Notes under the pieces: model-generated
Database searches by the model: none
Told to the model about the DNA's origin: nothing
What the model saw: only the letters and a program-made list of their open reading frames with translations
Part shown: one piece after another, positions 1 to 8,942 of the stretch
Position numbering within the stretch: position 1 is the stretch's first letter
Layout of the letters: every line of letters starts with the position of its first letter
Assembly: GCA_945874515.1 (NCBI GenBank)
Contig: CAMCHA010000062.1
Span: 1 to 9,222, forward strand
Direction: 5' to 3'
DNA length: 9,222 nt
DNA from: Asaia bogorensis
GTDB lineage: Bacteria; Pseudomonadota; Alphaproteobacteria; Acetobacterales; Acetobacteraceae
Translations under genes and position numbers: made by a program

Positions 1-869
1 GCGCTTTCGGCAGGAATGACATAGCAGGCGGGCAGAATTTTCACACTGTCTGGATCGCGCCCTTCAGCGGCGACCGCCGCGCGGAATTCGCGATATTGTT
101 TCTTGCCATTTTCCAGATTGGGATAGATCACGAAAACAGCCTCACCCCAACGCGCGGCAAAGCTGCGGCCTCGGCCGCTTTGGCCGGCTTGCAGCAAAAC
201 CGGATGCCCCTGCGGTGAACGCGGCACGGTGAACGGCCCGCGCGATTTGAAATACTTTCCCTGATGATCCAGCCGCCGCACCCCATCGGGCTTGGCGAAA
301 GCGCCTGATTCCTTGTCCACAATCAGCGCATCATCATCCCAGGCGCCCCAATGGCCCATCACCACTTCCATGAATTCATCCGCGCGATCGTAACGCAGAT
401 CGTGCTCCAGATGTTCGCTGTGGCCGAAATTCAGCGCCTCACTATTATTCAGGGACGTCACGATATTCCACGCTACGCGCCCATGCGTCATGAGATCAGC
501 GGTCGCGAAAAGCCGCGCGACGTGATAGGGTTCGTAATAAGTGGTGGAATAGGTAGCTCCGAGCCCAATGCGCTTGGTGGCGGCGGCCATCATCATCACA
601 ATGGTCAGCGGATCAAGCTTCACCGCGCGAACGCCATGCGCCACCGTATTGCGGAAATCATTCGCATAGATGTCGGGCATCGCCAGCCGATCATCAAAGA
701 AAGCCATGTGGAATTTGCCATCTTCCAGAATGCGCGCAATGCGCTGGTAGTAATCAGGCGTCAGAAAATCACTCATGGAAGCGGGGTGACGCCAGGAACC
801 GGGCAGGTTTGAACAATTCTGCGCCTGCAAAAAGGCGACCATGGTCATTTGGCGATTGGCGTTCGGCAT
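1..869 (-). CDS. NtaA/SnaA/DszA-family FMN-dependent monooxygenase (LLM class), 3' end outside window
   Basis: Luciferase-like flavin-dependent monooxygenase of the nitrilotriacetate/dibenzothiophene-sulfone monooxygenase group. These enzymes use FMNH2 supplied by a separate reductase and O2 to oxidise small organic substrates in the cytoplasm. The 289 visible residues carry family hallmarks: FFDDRLAMPD (about 57-66), GRVAWNIVTS (130-139) followed by NNSEALNFG, RYDRADEFMEV (159-169), HQGKYFKSRGPF (202-213) and VLLQAGQSGRG (224-234). Relatives are about 440 residues long, so roughly the last third lies beyond the left edge. The ATG at 869 is chosen because AAGGGG lies 8 bases before it and because the family's N-terminal part (AFLQAQNCSN, GSWRHP) lies upstream of the next good Met, residue 32. 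It starts 18 bases after the DUF4387 gene and is probably cotranscribed with it. Family is secure; the substrate is unknown. Confidence 0.9.
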   Translation of the reverse strand, partial: MPNANRQMTMVAFLQAQNCSNLPGSWRHPASMSDFLTPDYYQRIARILEDGKFHMAFFDDRLAMPDIYANDFRNTVAHGVRAVKLDPLTIVMMMAAATKRIGLGATYSTTYYEPYHVARLFATADLMTHGRVAWNIVTSLNNSEALNFGHSEHLEHDLRYDRADEFMEVVMGHWGAWDDDALIVDKESGAFAKPDGVRRLDHQGKYFKSRGPFTVPRSPQGHPVLLQAGQSGRGRSFAARWGEAVFVIYPNLENGKKQYREFRAAVAAEGRDPDSVKILPACYVIPAES

Positions 870-887
870 CAGAAAGGCCCCTTCAGA

Positions 888-1199
888 TCAGACAGGAATA
901 TCAACATCAAGCAGCGGCGCATGCTGTTGGCAGCCATAAACATCCGTATCGCCAATGCCACCTGCGGGCACCAGGCGCGGGAATGTCGCCTTGATCGCCA
1001 TGGCGGCATCATAGGGTGTGAGCAGCACATCTTCCGCCGCCACACCGTAAAGCCGCGCAAACAAGGCTTCGGTGATCACGCCAGAAGCTCGCACTTTCCG
1101 ATACAGCGCGCTATCGTCGAACACGATATCAATCGTCAGATCGAAAGGCCCCGCATTCTTGCTTTTGCAGATTCGCGCCAAATCACGGATGCGAGCCAT
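888..1199 (-). CDS. DUF4387 family protein (AtuA partner)
   Basis: A 103-residue protein of the DUF4387 family, whose members are encoded beside, or fused to, AtuA/DUF1446 proteins. Its biochemical role is not established; it presumably acts with AtuA in the cytoplasm. Visible hallmarks are SKNAGPF (13-19), FDD (27-29), an ASGVIT segment (38-43), GDTDVYG (83-89) and the C-terminal QQHAPLLDVDIP (91-102), which spans the length expected of the whole domain. There is no signal peptide or membrane segment. The ATG at 1199 lies 8 bases after the AtuA stop codon and has GAGG 7 bases upstream, so translation is probably coupled to AtuA. Family recognition is confident; any precise function would be a guess. 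Confidence 0.85.
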   Translation of the reverse strand: MARIRDLARICKSKNAGPFDLTIDIVFDDSALYRKVRASGVITEALFARLYGVAAEDVLLTPYDAAMAIKATFPRLVPAGGIGDTDVYGCQQHAPLLDVDIPV

Positions 1200-1207
1200 T
1201 TGCTACC

Positions 1208-2569
1208 TCAAACCTCCTCATAAGAAATCGGGAAAATCTCACGTGGGTTATCCAACTCCAGCACGTGATAAATGCTGAAGCGATAGACCGGGCCCACAGG
1301 AATATCGGAAGGCGAGAAAGGAAAGGCCATATTGCCTTCGCGGCAAAGCCGGCCCGGGAAATCCGTATGCAGCATATTGGTGCGCGCAATGCCAAGCACA
1401 GCGGCGGCGATTTCCTGCGTATCGGCAATCACCTCAATCACAAAGCCCACTTCGTGCCCGGCGACGTCGCGCACCGGTTCACGCGCGCCCATCACGCCAT
1501 CCAGACCATAGGTGCGAATGGTGAGGGTATAGCTTTCCTGCACCACCCCAAAAGCCTGCGCCTTTTCCCGCACGATGCCGCGCACTTCTTCCAGGAATAG
1601 CGGCAGGCGCGCGATCAGCAGCGGGTCCCGCGTGCCGCAGATGGAAATGGTGCGATAGCCCGCCATTTCCACGCCTTCCAGCTTCACCGTGTATTGCGAA
1701 GCCGGGGTCCAGCGCATGCCGGAAATCCGCACGGCACGATCGCTCAAAGCATCAAAGCGGCAATCGGATGTATCCAGCATGCCGCCTGGTTCAATGTGAT
1801 GAATGGGGCTGCTGTTTTCATGGAGCGAGTGATTGGCAATCGAAAGCGGCGTGCAGCGCCGGATCGGGTTCATCGGTTCGCATTCAACGCCATCTTCGCG
1901 CACGGTCACCAGCAGGCAATCATGGCCCTTGGGGATGGAAGGGGTCGCACCACATTCCAGCATCTTGCCGGCATACCAGGCAGGGGCGGGCGGCAATTGC
2001 GCGCGAATGGCCGCGGCGGCCCAGGGCGCGGGATCACTCGCGCGGCCAGCAAGGATCACCTGCGCGCCATTATCCAAAGCCTCCATGAAGGGCTCAGGCC
2101 CCATCATGCCCACCACGCGGCTGGCGCGGCCCAAAGCCTCGGCCGTCAAAGGGGGCTGCTTACCAAGCGGGCGGATGCGCCCTGCCGCCAGGCGGCGCTG
2201 CAATTCGGCCCTCGGCGGTTCTGCTTCAATCAGCGCCAGGCGGAAATGCAAGCCTTCTTCGGCAGCAATTTCGCGTACTAGCCGCGCAGTGAGTTCCAAA
2301 TGCGGCGCGCCACCTGCACCACCCGAGGTGCCAATCATCAGCGGAATGCGCGCTGCAATCGCGGCACGCAGCATCAGGCGCAAATCACGCCGGATCGCCA
2401 TGACAGAACAAAACGGCACGCCAGCGCCAAGGTAATAGGGGCCAGGGTCAACACTGCCGCCATCAACGCCAATCACATGCGGCACGCGCGCCATGCCGGC
2501 CTGAAGGCTCGCTTCCGGAAAGCCGTAACCCAGAATCGCACTGGTGGAGAGAAGGCGTATTTCCTTCAT
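1208..2569 (-). CDS. Acyclic terpene utilization AtuA family protein (DUF1446)
   Basis: A 453-residue soluble protein of the AtuA/DUF1446 family. The family is named for a gene in the Pseudomonas cluster for growth on acyclic terpenes such as citronellol, but its members occur in many catabolic clusters and the reaction is not established. Visible features are the N-terminal DGGSVDPGPYYLG (36-48), the glycine-rich GTSGGAGGAPH (80-90), and a block around MMGPEPFMEALDNGAQVILAGRASDPAP near the middle. The start ATG has AGGA upstream. The separate DUF4387 gene immediately downstream looks like the partner domain that is fused in some longer relatives. The 93 bases between proB and this gene hold no clear terminator, so readthrough from the obgE-proB message is possible. 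I do not assign the symbol atuA because terpene use here is unproven. Confidence 0.87.
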   Translation of the reverse strand: MKEIRLLSTSAILGYGFPEASLQAGMARVPHVIGVDGGSVDPGPYYLGAGVPFCSVMAIRRDLRLMLRAAIAARIPLMIGTSGGAGGAPHLELTARLVREIAAEEGLHFRLALIEAEPPRAELQRRLAAGRIRPLGKQPPLTAEALGRASRVVGMMGPEPFMEALDNGAQVILAGRASDPAPWAAAAIRAQLPPAPAWYAGKMLECGATPSIPKGHDCLLVTVREDGVECEPMNPIRRCTPLSIANHSLHENSSPIHHIEPGGMLDTSDCRFDALSDRAVRISGMRWTPASQYTVKLEGVEMAGYRTISICGTRDPLLIARLPLFLEEVRGIVREKAQAFGVVQESYTLTIRTYGLDGVMGAREPVRDVAGHEVGFVIEVIADTQEIAAAVLGIARTNMLHTDFPGRLCREGNMAFPFSPSDIPVGPVYRFSIYHVLELDNPREIFPISYEEV

Positions 2570-2662
2570 GCCGTTTCCTGCCCTTCATCGGCGCGTCTTA
2601 CGCCGCGCTCAGGACCAAGGCTGCCATGAAGCCTGCGGCGCGTATAGCGCCCGAGGCGCCTG

Positions 2663-3790
2663 TTACAGCAGCACCATATCGTCACGGTGGATGATCTCAT
2701 CCCGCCCGCGCCAGCCGAGAATTTCTTCCAAAGCTTCACTGCGATGCCCGGCAATCAGCCGCGCTGCTTCGGCATCATAGGCGGAAAGCCCGCGCGCCAC
2801 TTCAACACCTTCGGCATCCCGCACACTCACGGGATCACCGCGCGAAAACTCGCCCTCCACGGCGCGTACACCAGCGGGCAGCAGCGATGATCCGCGCTTC
2901 AGCGCACGTGCCGCGCCTGCATCCACCACCAGCACACCAAGCGGCGCAAGGCTGCCCGCGATCCAGCGCTTGCGCGCGCTGCGGCCTTCCGGCAGCGGCA
3001 GAAACCAGGTGCAGCGCGCCCCTTCTTCCAGGACCCGCAGCGGATGGTCGCGCTGGCCGAGCGCAATAGCCATGGCCGTGCCTGCGCCGGTTGCAATGCG
3101 CGCGGCAATCAGCTTGGTGCGCATCCCGCCCGAGGAATAGCCAGGCGGCGGTTCGCCACCCATGGCCATGATCTCATCCGTCAGGCGTTCCACCACGGGC
3201 AAATGCTGCGCGTTCGGGTCCTTGCGCGGATCAGCCGTGTAAAGACCATCAATGTCTGACAGCAGCAGCAGCGCATCGGCTTGAATCATCTCGGCCACAC
3301 GGGCCGCCAAGCGATCATTGTCACCGAAGCGAATTTCAGCCGTTGCCACCGTGTCATTTTCATTGATCACCGGCACGCAGCCAAGGCTCAGCAGCGTGGC
3401 AAGCGTCGCGCGCGCATTCAGATAGCGCCGGCGATCTTCCGAATCTTCCAGCGTCAGCAGCAATTGCGCTGCATTCAACCCATGCGCCGCCAGCGCTTCT
3501 TGCCAGGCGCCCGCGAGCCGAATCTGCCCCACCGCCGCAGCCGCCTGTTTTTCTTCCAGCCGAAGCCGCCGCCGTGTCAGGCCAAGCGCCTTCCGCGCGA
3601 GAGCAATCGCGCCGGAAGACACCACCACCACTTCAGCGCCACGCGCCCGCAACGCCGCGATGTCGGCAGCGACCGAGGCAAGCCAGGCCGCACGCGGCGC
3701 GGCGGTGGCATCATCCACCACCAGCGCGGAGCCGATCTTCACGACAATGCGCTTGGCATCCTTGAAGCGGGGCTGTGCCGGATTGATCAT
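2663..3790 (-). CDS. proB: Glutamate 5-kinase ProB with C-terminal PUA domain
   Basis: Catalyses the ATP-dependent phosphorylation of L-glutamate to glutamyl 5-phosphate, the first and feedback-inhibited step of proline synthesis, in the cytoplasm. It is 375 residues, the usual length. The amino-acid kinase domain (about 12-260) shows KIGSAL (18-23), SSGA (58-61), NENDTV (143-148), GDND (156-159), SDIDGLY (178-184) and GGMRTK (221-226). The PUA domain (about 285-370) contains [10 protein letters not shown] and FSRGDPVSV. The start ATG at 3790 has only a weak Shine-Dalgarno and lies 33 bases after the obgE stop, so cotranscription with obgE is likely, as is common in alphaproteobacteria. proA, the partner for the next step, is not in the window. 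Confidence 0.97.
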   Translation of the reverse strand: MINPAQPRFKDAKRIVVKIGSALVVDDATAAPRAAWLASVAADIAALRARGAEVVVVSSGAIALARKALGLTRRRLRLEEKQAAAAVGQIRLAGAWQEALAAHGLNAAQLLLTLEDSEDRRRYLNARATLATLLSLGCVPVINENDTVATAEIRFGDNDRLAARVAEMIQADALLLLSDIDGLYTADPRKDPNAQHLPVVERLTDEIMAMGGEPPPGYSSGGMRTKLIAARIATGAGTAMAIALGQRDHPLRVLEEGARCTWFLPLPEGRSARKRWIAGSLAPLGVLVVDAGAARALKRGSSLLPAGVRAVEGEFSRGDPVSVRDAEGVEVARGLSAYDAEAARLIAGHRSEALEEILGWRGRDEIIHRDDMVLL

Positions 3791-3823
3791 GGAATGGCGC
3801 TTACCACGCGAAAGCCGAGCCTG

Positions 3824-4822
<999 letters not shown>

Positions 4823-4830
4823 TCAATCCG

Positions 4831-4848
4831 TGGGGCATCACGGCCCCA
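4831..4848 (-). other. Small hairpin before the obgE start
   Basis: TGGGGC and GCCCCA form a perfect 6-bp stem around a 6-base loop. In the minus-strand RNA it lies between the T-tract of the rpmA terminator and the weak ribosome binding site of obgE, ending 11 bases before the ATG. It could affect translation initiation or stabilise the 5' end of an obgE message. The pairing is visible; the role is inference. Confidence 0.35.
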
Positions 4849-4879
4849 AAAACAAAACGAGGGCCCCAAGGGACCCTCG
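4848..4879 (-). terminator. Rho-independent terminator after rpmA
   Basis: Read on the minus strand, CGAGGG pairs with CCCTCG. The stem continues with an inner CC/GG pair beyond one mismatch, and TTTTGTTTTT follows at once. It starts 28 bases after the rpmA stop codon, as expected for the end of the rplU-rpmA transcript. Some readthrough into obgE is likely, because I see no strong separate obgE promoter in the short gap. Confidence 0.85.
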
Positions 4880-4906
4880 CTTTCAGGGATAGGTTGAAAG
4901 TTAGGG

Positions 4907-5176
4907 TTATTCCGCCGCCAACGGCAGCGGTTGCACGTTAACATGCACGCGGTCTTCACCCTTGCGTTCAAACACCACGCGACCATCAACGGCGGCATGC
5001 AGGCTGTGCTGACGGCCGGCATAGACATTGGTGCCCGGGATCATCTTCGTGCCGCGCTGGGTCACGATGATGGAGCCTGCATTCACGGTCTGTCCACCGA
5101 ACAGCTTCACGCCGAGGCGCTTACCCGCGGAATCGCGACCATTGCGCGATGAACCGCCTGCTTTCTTATGTGCCAT
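4907..5176 (-). CDS. rpmA: 50S ribosomal protein L27
   Basis: Large-subunit protein L27, whose N-terminal tail reaches the peptidyl-transferase centre. The 89 residues begin [20 protein letters not shown] and include GVKLFGG and the family signature region [13 protein letters not shown] (about 36-48), then [11 protein letters not shown] and GRVVFERK. The mature-type N terminus begins directly at MAHKK, without the longer cleaved leader known in Firmicutes. AAAGGAA lies about 8 bases before the ATG. It follows rplU after 18 bases and is followed by an intrinsic terminator. Confidence 0.98.
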   Translation of the reverse strand: MAHKKAGGSSRNGRDSAGKRLGVKLFGGQTVNAGSIIVTQRGTKMIPGTNVYAGRQHSLHAAVDGRVVFERKGEDRVHVNVQPLPLAAE

Positions 5177-5194
5177 GGCTTGGTTCCTTTCCGA

Positions 5195-5512
5195 TCAGGC
5201 TGCGTTGATGGAGGCAATGCGCAGCACGGTCTGGTGCTGGCGATGGCCATTCTTGCGGCGGCTATTCTGGCGGCGGCGCTTCTTGAAGATCAGAATGCGA
5301 TCGCCGCGATTCTGTTCCACCACGGTCGCCGTGACGCTGGCGCCAGGCACGGTCGGCGCGCCAATGGAAAGCCCCGCTTCGGTCGCGATGGCGAGCACAT
5401 CATGCAGCGTCACCGTGGCCCCCGGTTCGGCATCAAGCCGTTCAACGGTGAGCACGGCGTCTGGCGTGACGCGATATTGTTTCCCGCCGGTGCGGATTAC
5501 TGCATAGGTCAT
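5195..5512 (-). CDS. rplU: 50S ribosomal protein L21
   Basis: Large-subunit protein L21, 105 residues from the ATG at 5512. It begins [15 protein letters not shown], contains [12 protein letters not shown] and [14 protein letters not shown], and ends with the basic signature around [21 protein letters not shown]. The reading frame could be extended 8 codons to a TTG at 5536, but the family begins at MTYAV or its equivalent, so the ATG is preferred. The Shine-Dalgarno is weak (GGGG about 8 bases away). It is the first gene of the rplU-rpmA unit, with a promoter candidate and a GC-rich leader hairpin upstream. Confidence 0.97.
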   Translation of the reverse strand: MTYAVIRTGGKQYRVTPDAVLTVERLDAEPGATVTLHDVLAIATEAGLSIGAPTVPGASVTATVVEQNRGDRILIFKKRRRQNSRRKNGHRQHQTVLRIASINAA

Positions 5513-5579
5513 GGGGATGCCCCGAAACTCTTTCAAAAGCGTGACTGGCCGGCTTTTACCGATGGCAAAGACCGCCCGC

Positions 5580-5599
5580 CCCGGGCGCGGAGCGCCGGG
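5580..5599 (-). promoter_or_regulatory. GC-rich hairpin in the rplU 5' leader
   Basis: On the minus strand CCCGG-CGC pairs with GCG-CCGGG around the loop TCC, with one bulged C. It lies just after the expected transcription start of the promoter at 5614-5642 and about 68 bases before the rplU ATG. It may stabilise the message or form part of a ribosomal-protein autoregulatory leader. The structure is visible; the function is inference. Confidence 0.35.
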
Positions 5600-5613
5600 C
5601 CGGAAGAGGCGGG

Positions 5614-5642
5614 CATATAGACGGGCGGGCCCCCGACGTCAA
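5614..5642 (-). promoter_or_regulatory. Sigma-70-type promoter candidate for rplU-rpmA
   Basis: On the minus strand TTGACG (5642-5637) is followed after 17 bases by TATATG (5619-5614), a near-consensus -35/-10 pair with ideal spacing. Transcription would start near 5607 and give a leader of roughly 95 bases before the rplU ATG. Confidence 0.65.
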
Positions 5643-5651
5643 CGCTAGCGA

Positions 5652-5680
5652 TTGCGTCCGGGCGCGGAGGCAATTATAGG
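5652..5680 (+). promoter_or_regulatory. Sigma-70-type promoter candidate for tRNA-Ser
   Basis: TTGCGT (5652-5657) and TATAGG (5675-5680) are separated by 17 bases. They lie about 40 bases before the tRNA 5' end and point away from the rplU promoter, so the two form a divergent pair in a gap of about 200 bases. No other promoter for the tRNA is apparent. Confidence 0.5.
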
Positions 5681-5721
5681 GGCGAAATCGTTCGAGGGGA
5701 GGCCCGCTTCCCCAATACGCT

Positions 5722-6142
<421 letters not shown>

Positions 6143-6181
6143 ATGATATCGGCCAACCAATTATCCGGACTGAGGGTTTAA
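6143..6181 (+). CDS. Possible 12-codon leader ORF upstream of the AsmA gene
   Basis: A perfect AAGGAGG (6128-6134) lies 8 bases before an ATG that opens MISANQLSGLRV and stops at TAA (6179-6181). The TTG start of the AsmA gene follows 2 bases after that stop, and its own GAGGG (6172-6176) lies inside the mini-ORF. This is the layout of a translational-coupling leader. The peptide itself has no recognisable features. The strong Shine-Dalgarno is seen directly; that the ORF is translated is inference. Confidence 0.35.
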   Translation: MISANQLSGLRV

Positions 6182-6183
6182 TC

Positions 6184-8058
6184 TTGTTTCGCCGTTTTTT
6201 GATCATCCAAGCCCTGATTGCCATCTTGCTAATTGCAGTAGGGATTGGCGCTTTCTTCTTCGTGAAGAACGGAGATTTTGGCTCATTCGTCGCGCAGAGA
6301 ATAGGCGAAAAACTGGGCCGTAAAGTCGAAATTGCCAGTCTACGGGTAAGCCCTGGGCGCTGGATTGGCGTTGAATTACGGGGCGTAACACTTGCGAATT
6401 TAGAGTCCGGTAGCCATGCGGATATGCTCAGTCTGAGAAATTTGCAGGCAGAAATTGATTCTTGGTCGTTGCTCTTTGCTGCCACGCCGCTTGTTCGAAG
6501 CCTCGTCGTTGAAGGCGTGACGCTAAGGCTGGAAAAAATTCATGGCCACAAGAATTGGCGGTTTGGAGAAAGGTCTCCCGCACCATCTAGCGGCAATCCG
6601 CCTGACTATCGAGGAGTGCCAACTGTTCTCGATTTTCAAATGAAAGACAGCGAAATTATCATTCGTACAACGAGCGGTAATTTTCTGCATACGAGAATTG
6701 ACCAAGCCCAGGTGACCAGTGATTCTGCCAATACGCCTGTGCGGATGAATGTGATGGGTTCCTACAATGGTCTTGCGGCAACGCTGAATGGAGATCTGGA
6801 TAGTTTCGATGCGCTGCGTCGCGCACCGCAGCCCTTTCCAGTAAGACTGCACTTGAATTCAGGCCACACATCCATGGCTTTTCAAGGCACGATGACTGAT
6901 CCGCTGAATTTCGAAGGCGTCGCGGGAGAGCTGAGATTACATGCTCCGACGCCGGATGTGTTTGGAGCGCTTGCTGGTGAGGCTCTCAATTTAAACCTCG
7001 ATATTGAACTCACCGGGAAATTTGAACATGCCAACAATGACTGGAAGCTTTCCGACATTTCGGGCAAGATAAACCACGAGGCTTTCAAGGGCGCCATTCT
7101 GCATCTTGTGGAGGGCGATCATGGCAAGCCAGATCATATCCGGGTGGACCTTGCTTTTACGCGCCTAAATTTAAATCGAATCATCGCAGGCGCGCCGCCG
7201 CCAGGGGCTGCCGAAAAGCATGCTGACATTACCCTTGCATTAGACCCAAAACAGGACCCCGTTATTGATGCTCGTTTCACTGTGCAGGAATTGACCTATG
7301 CGAAGATACGCGTGACCAATAGCCACTTTGCCGGCGTGCTCGCTGCAAACAAGGTTGATGTAACTGAACTCTCGCTTTCAACTTTTGGTGCCCAGATCTC
7401 AGCACAGGCGCATGCTCAAACAATTCCGACTGGCACGCGTATCACCGCTGATGTGGCAATGCATAACGCAGATATTGATGCGCTGGGGCGTGGCTTTGGT
7501 GTGACGGCAATGCCACTGAATGGGCGCATCAATGGACGATTGGCGGTTTCCGCTGAAGGCCGCACGGTGAATACAGCCGCGCACCAGGCGCGGATTTCCG
7601 CTGTCATTTCCATGCTGGGGGGCAGCGTTGAAAAACGCGTTATCGAATTAGGCTCCACCGATCTACGCGCTGCGTTTCGTAGGGCAGATGGTAATGCGCC
7701 ACTTAATTGCCTTTTGGGGGTTTTGGATATGCGTGCCGGGGTGGGACAGATTGCGCCGTTGCGTATCCGCGCCGCAACAGGAACAATCGCGGGGTCAGGG
7801 CGGTTTGATATCAATAACCACACCATGGATCTATTGGTTGGGAGCCAGGAAGATACAACCAGTTCCTTTGCCTTGGATGTTCCTGTCCGTATTCATGGCC
7901 GCTTTGATGACCCAGATCTCGCACCGGCACGCTGGTCTAGCCAGGGAAGGGCTCAGATGGCCGCAGCCGATAACATCGCGCCATTACCGCCCGCACTGCG
8001 TGCCTTTGCAAGCCAGAACCCATGTCTGCGTCGCACCGGTCCGCCCGCGCGGCATTAA
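6184..8058 (+). CDS. AsmA family protein, inner-membrane anchored
   Basis: A 624-residue AsmA-like protein. The family (AsmA, TamB, YhdP relatives) has an N-terminal membrane anchor and a long beta-rich periplasmic body, and is implicated in envelope lipid transport and outer-membrane biogenesis. Here residues 5-27 form the single membrane segment after the basic FRR. Residues 36-80 (AQRIGEKLGRKVEIASL, then GVELRGVTLAN) match the AsmA N-terminal region, and the 460-580 region (GRINGRLAVSAEGRT, later GSGRFDINNHTMDLLVG) matches the C-terminal AsmA region. The start is TTG at 6184: no ATG or GTG lies in frame after the upstream stop at 6127-6129, and GAGGG lies 7 bases upstream. Sampled lines are nearer half G+C than the minus-strand genes, rising toward the 3' end. 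The family call is good; the specific role is unknown. Confidence 0.85.
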   Translation: MFRRFLIIQALIAILLIAVGIGAFFFVKNGDFGSFVAQRIGEKLGRKVEIASLRVSPGRWIGVELRGVTLANLESGSHADMLSLRNLQAEIDSWSLLFAATPLVRSLVVEGVTLRLEKIHGHKNWRFGERSPAPSSGNPPDYRGVPTVLDFQMKDSEIIIRTTSGNFLHTRIDQAQVTSDSANTPVRMNVMGSYNGLAATLNGDLDSFDALRRAPQPFPVRLHLNSGHTSMAFQGTMTDPLNFEGVAGELRLHAPTPDVFGALAGEALNLNLDIELTGKFEHANNDWKLSDISGKINHEAFKGAILHLVEGDHGKPDHIRVDLAFTRLNLNRIIAGAPPPGAAEKHADITLALDPKQDPVIDARFTVQELTYAKIRVTNSHFAGVLAANKVDVTELSLSTFGAQISAQAHAQTIPTGTRITADVAMHNADIDALGRGFGVTAMPLNGRINGRLAVSAEGRTVNTAAHQARISAVISMLGGSVEKRVIELGSTDLRAAFRRADGNAPLNCLLGVLDMRAGVGQIAPLRIRAATGTIAGSGRFDINNHTMDLLVGSQEDTTSSFALDVPVRIHGRFDDPDLAPARWSSQGRAQMAAADNIAPLPPALRAFASQNPCLRRTGPPARH

Positions 8059-8208
8059 CACCGAGAGCTTACCGCCACCAAAAAAGATTCCAGCGCCAGC
8101 AGCCGGCACGCCTGGGATCATCCTTGCTCCGACGAACAGGATGGACCTGTCGCATATTTACGCCGCCACATTTTACCCTGGCTGCGACGACGCTTTCGCT
8201 TTGATAGA

Positions 8209-8222
8209 TTGATATCCATCAA
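8209..8222. promoter_or_regulatory. Perfect FNR/Anr/FixK-type binding site
   Basis: TTGATATCCATCAA matches the consensus TTGAT-N4-ATCAA at every fixed position. It is centred at 8215.5, so a class II FNR-type promoter would start near 8257; TAGCCT at 8246-8251 could serve as its -10. The cytochrome b561 ATG is 70 bases downstream of the site. An additional TTGAT half-site lies at 8201-8205. The rest of the 234-base gap (8059-8292) holds no gene I can support. Confidence 0.6.
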
Positions 8223-8292
8223 AGACATCCGCCAGTGGTTACGCCTAGCCTGATCCGATGCGGCATCACCAGACTGCTGCGCAAGGATTATC

Positions 8293-8874
8293 ATGTCTAT
8301 CATGCAGGGCCTACGGGCCTATCACGCCGCTCTCGGCCTTCTGGTCATCGCGGCCTTTCTGACAGGCGAACTCGGCATAATTCACGCCATACTGGGCTAC
8401 GCAATCGCGGTCATCATAGGGGGTCGACTCGTTGCTGCCCTCTCGGGTCTTCGGCCACTGGGCTTGTCACGTTTCTACCCGCAGTTTGATGGGCTGACGC
8501 TCGGTAATGCGTTGACCCACCCAGCCATCAGCAAGACGCTGCTGGCCGGCATTGCCGCCTGCCTTATCCTGGCCACCGCGACCGGTATCGCCTTGGATCG
8601 CGGCAGGACGCTAGGTTTGGCAACCAGCGTCGTGGTGACCGAGGCGCATGCGCGCGACGACAGCCGTGAACGCCGCCGAGACACAGAAGGCCGTGGCGGA
8701 AAGCAAGAAGACGGTATCCTCGGCGAAGCGCATGAAGGGCTGTCGAACTTCCTCATGCTCATCGTCGGGCTTCACGTAGCGTACCTGTTTCTTTTTAAGC
8801 GCCCACTGGCGCGCTTCATGCTTTTCCTCGCAGGCCCCAACTCCCGTCAGGTCAAAATGGATGGCACGCCCTGA
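8293..8874 (+). CDS. Cytochrome b561-type membrane protein (cytochrome b/b6 domain)
   Basis: A 193-residue di-heme cytochrome b561-like protein that would pass electrons within the inner membrane. Four hydrophobic segments lie at about 12-25, 32-50, 82-101 and 150-168. Likely heme-ligand histidines are H11, H31, H147 and H161, in contexts typical of the family (AYHAAL, IIHAILGYAIA, EAHEGLSNF, GLHVAYL). A charged loop at about 117-146, rich in Arg, Asp and Glu, separates segments 3 and 4, as in relatives that partner with c-type cytochromes. AAGGA lies 5 bases before the ATG. The FNR-type site upstream suggests expression at low oxygen. No CxxCH-containing partner gene is visible before or after it in the window. 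Confidence 0.85.
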   Translation: MSIMQGLRAYHAALGLLVIAAFLTGELGIIHAILGYAIAVIIGGRLVAALSGLRPLGLSRFYPQFDGLTLGNALTHPAISKTLLAGIAACLILATATGIALDRGRTLGLATSVVVTEAHARDDSRERRRDTEGRGGKQEDGILGEAHEGLSNFLMLIVGLHVAYLFLFKRPLARFMLFLAGPNSRQVKMDGTP

Positions 8875-8942
8875 GGCGTAGCTCGCGCGAAGCGACACCT
8901 CCCAATCCGGGGGTACAATGCCGTTACAAGAGGGAATGTCCC

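Noticed and set aside
2646..2661. GC-rich inverted repeat (GCGCC/GGCGC) just after proB as a terminator
   Set aside because: No T-tract follows it on the minus strand, and short GC dyads are common in such DNA.
5513..5536. Eight-codon N-terminal extension of L21 to a TTG
   Set aside because: L21 proteins begin at the [13 protein letters not shown] segment, so the ATG at 5512 is the expected start.
7688..8212. 174-codon plus-strand frame overlapping the AsmA 3' end
   Set aside because: It is out of frame with the AsmA gene over most of its length, and the AsmA frame shows the family's C-terminal features up to its own stop.
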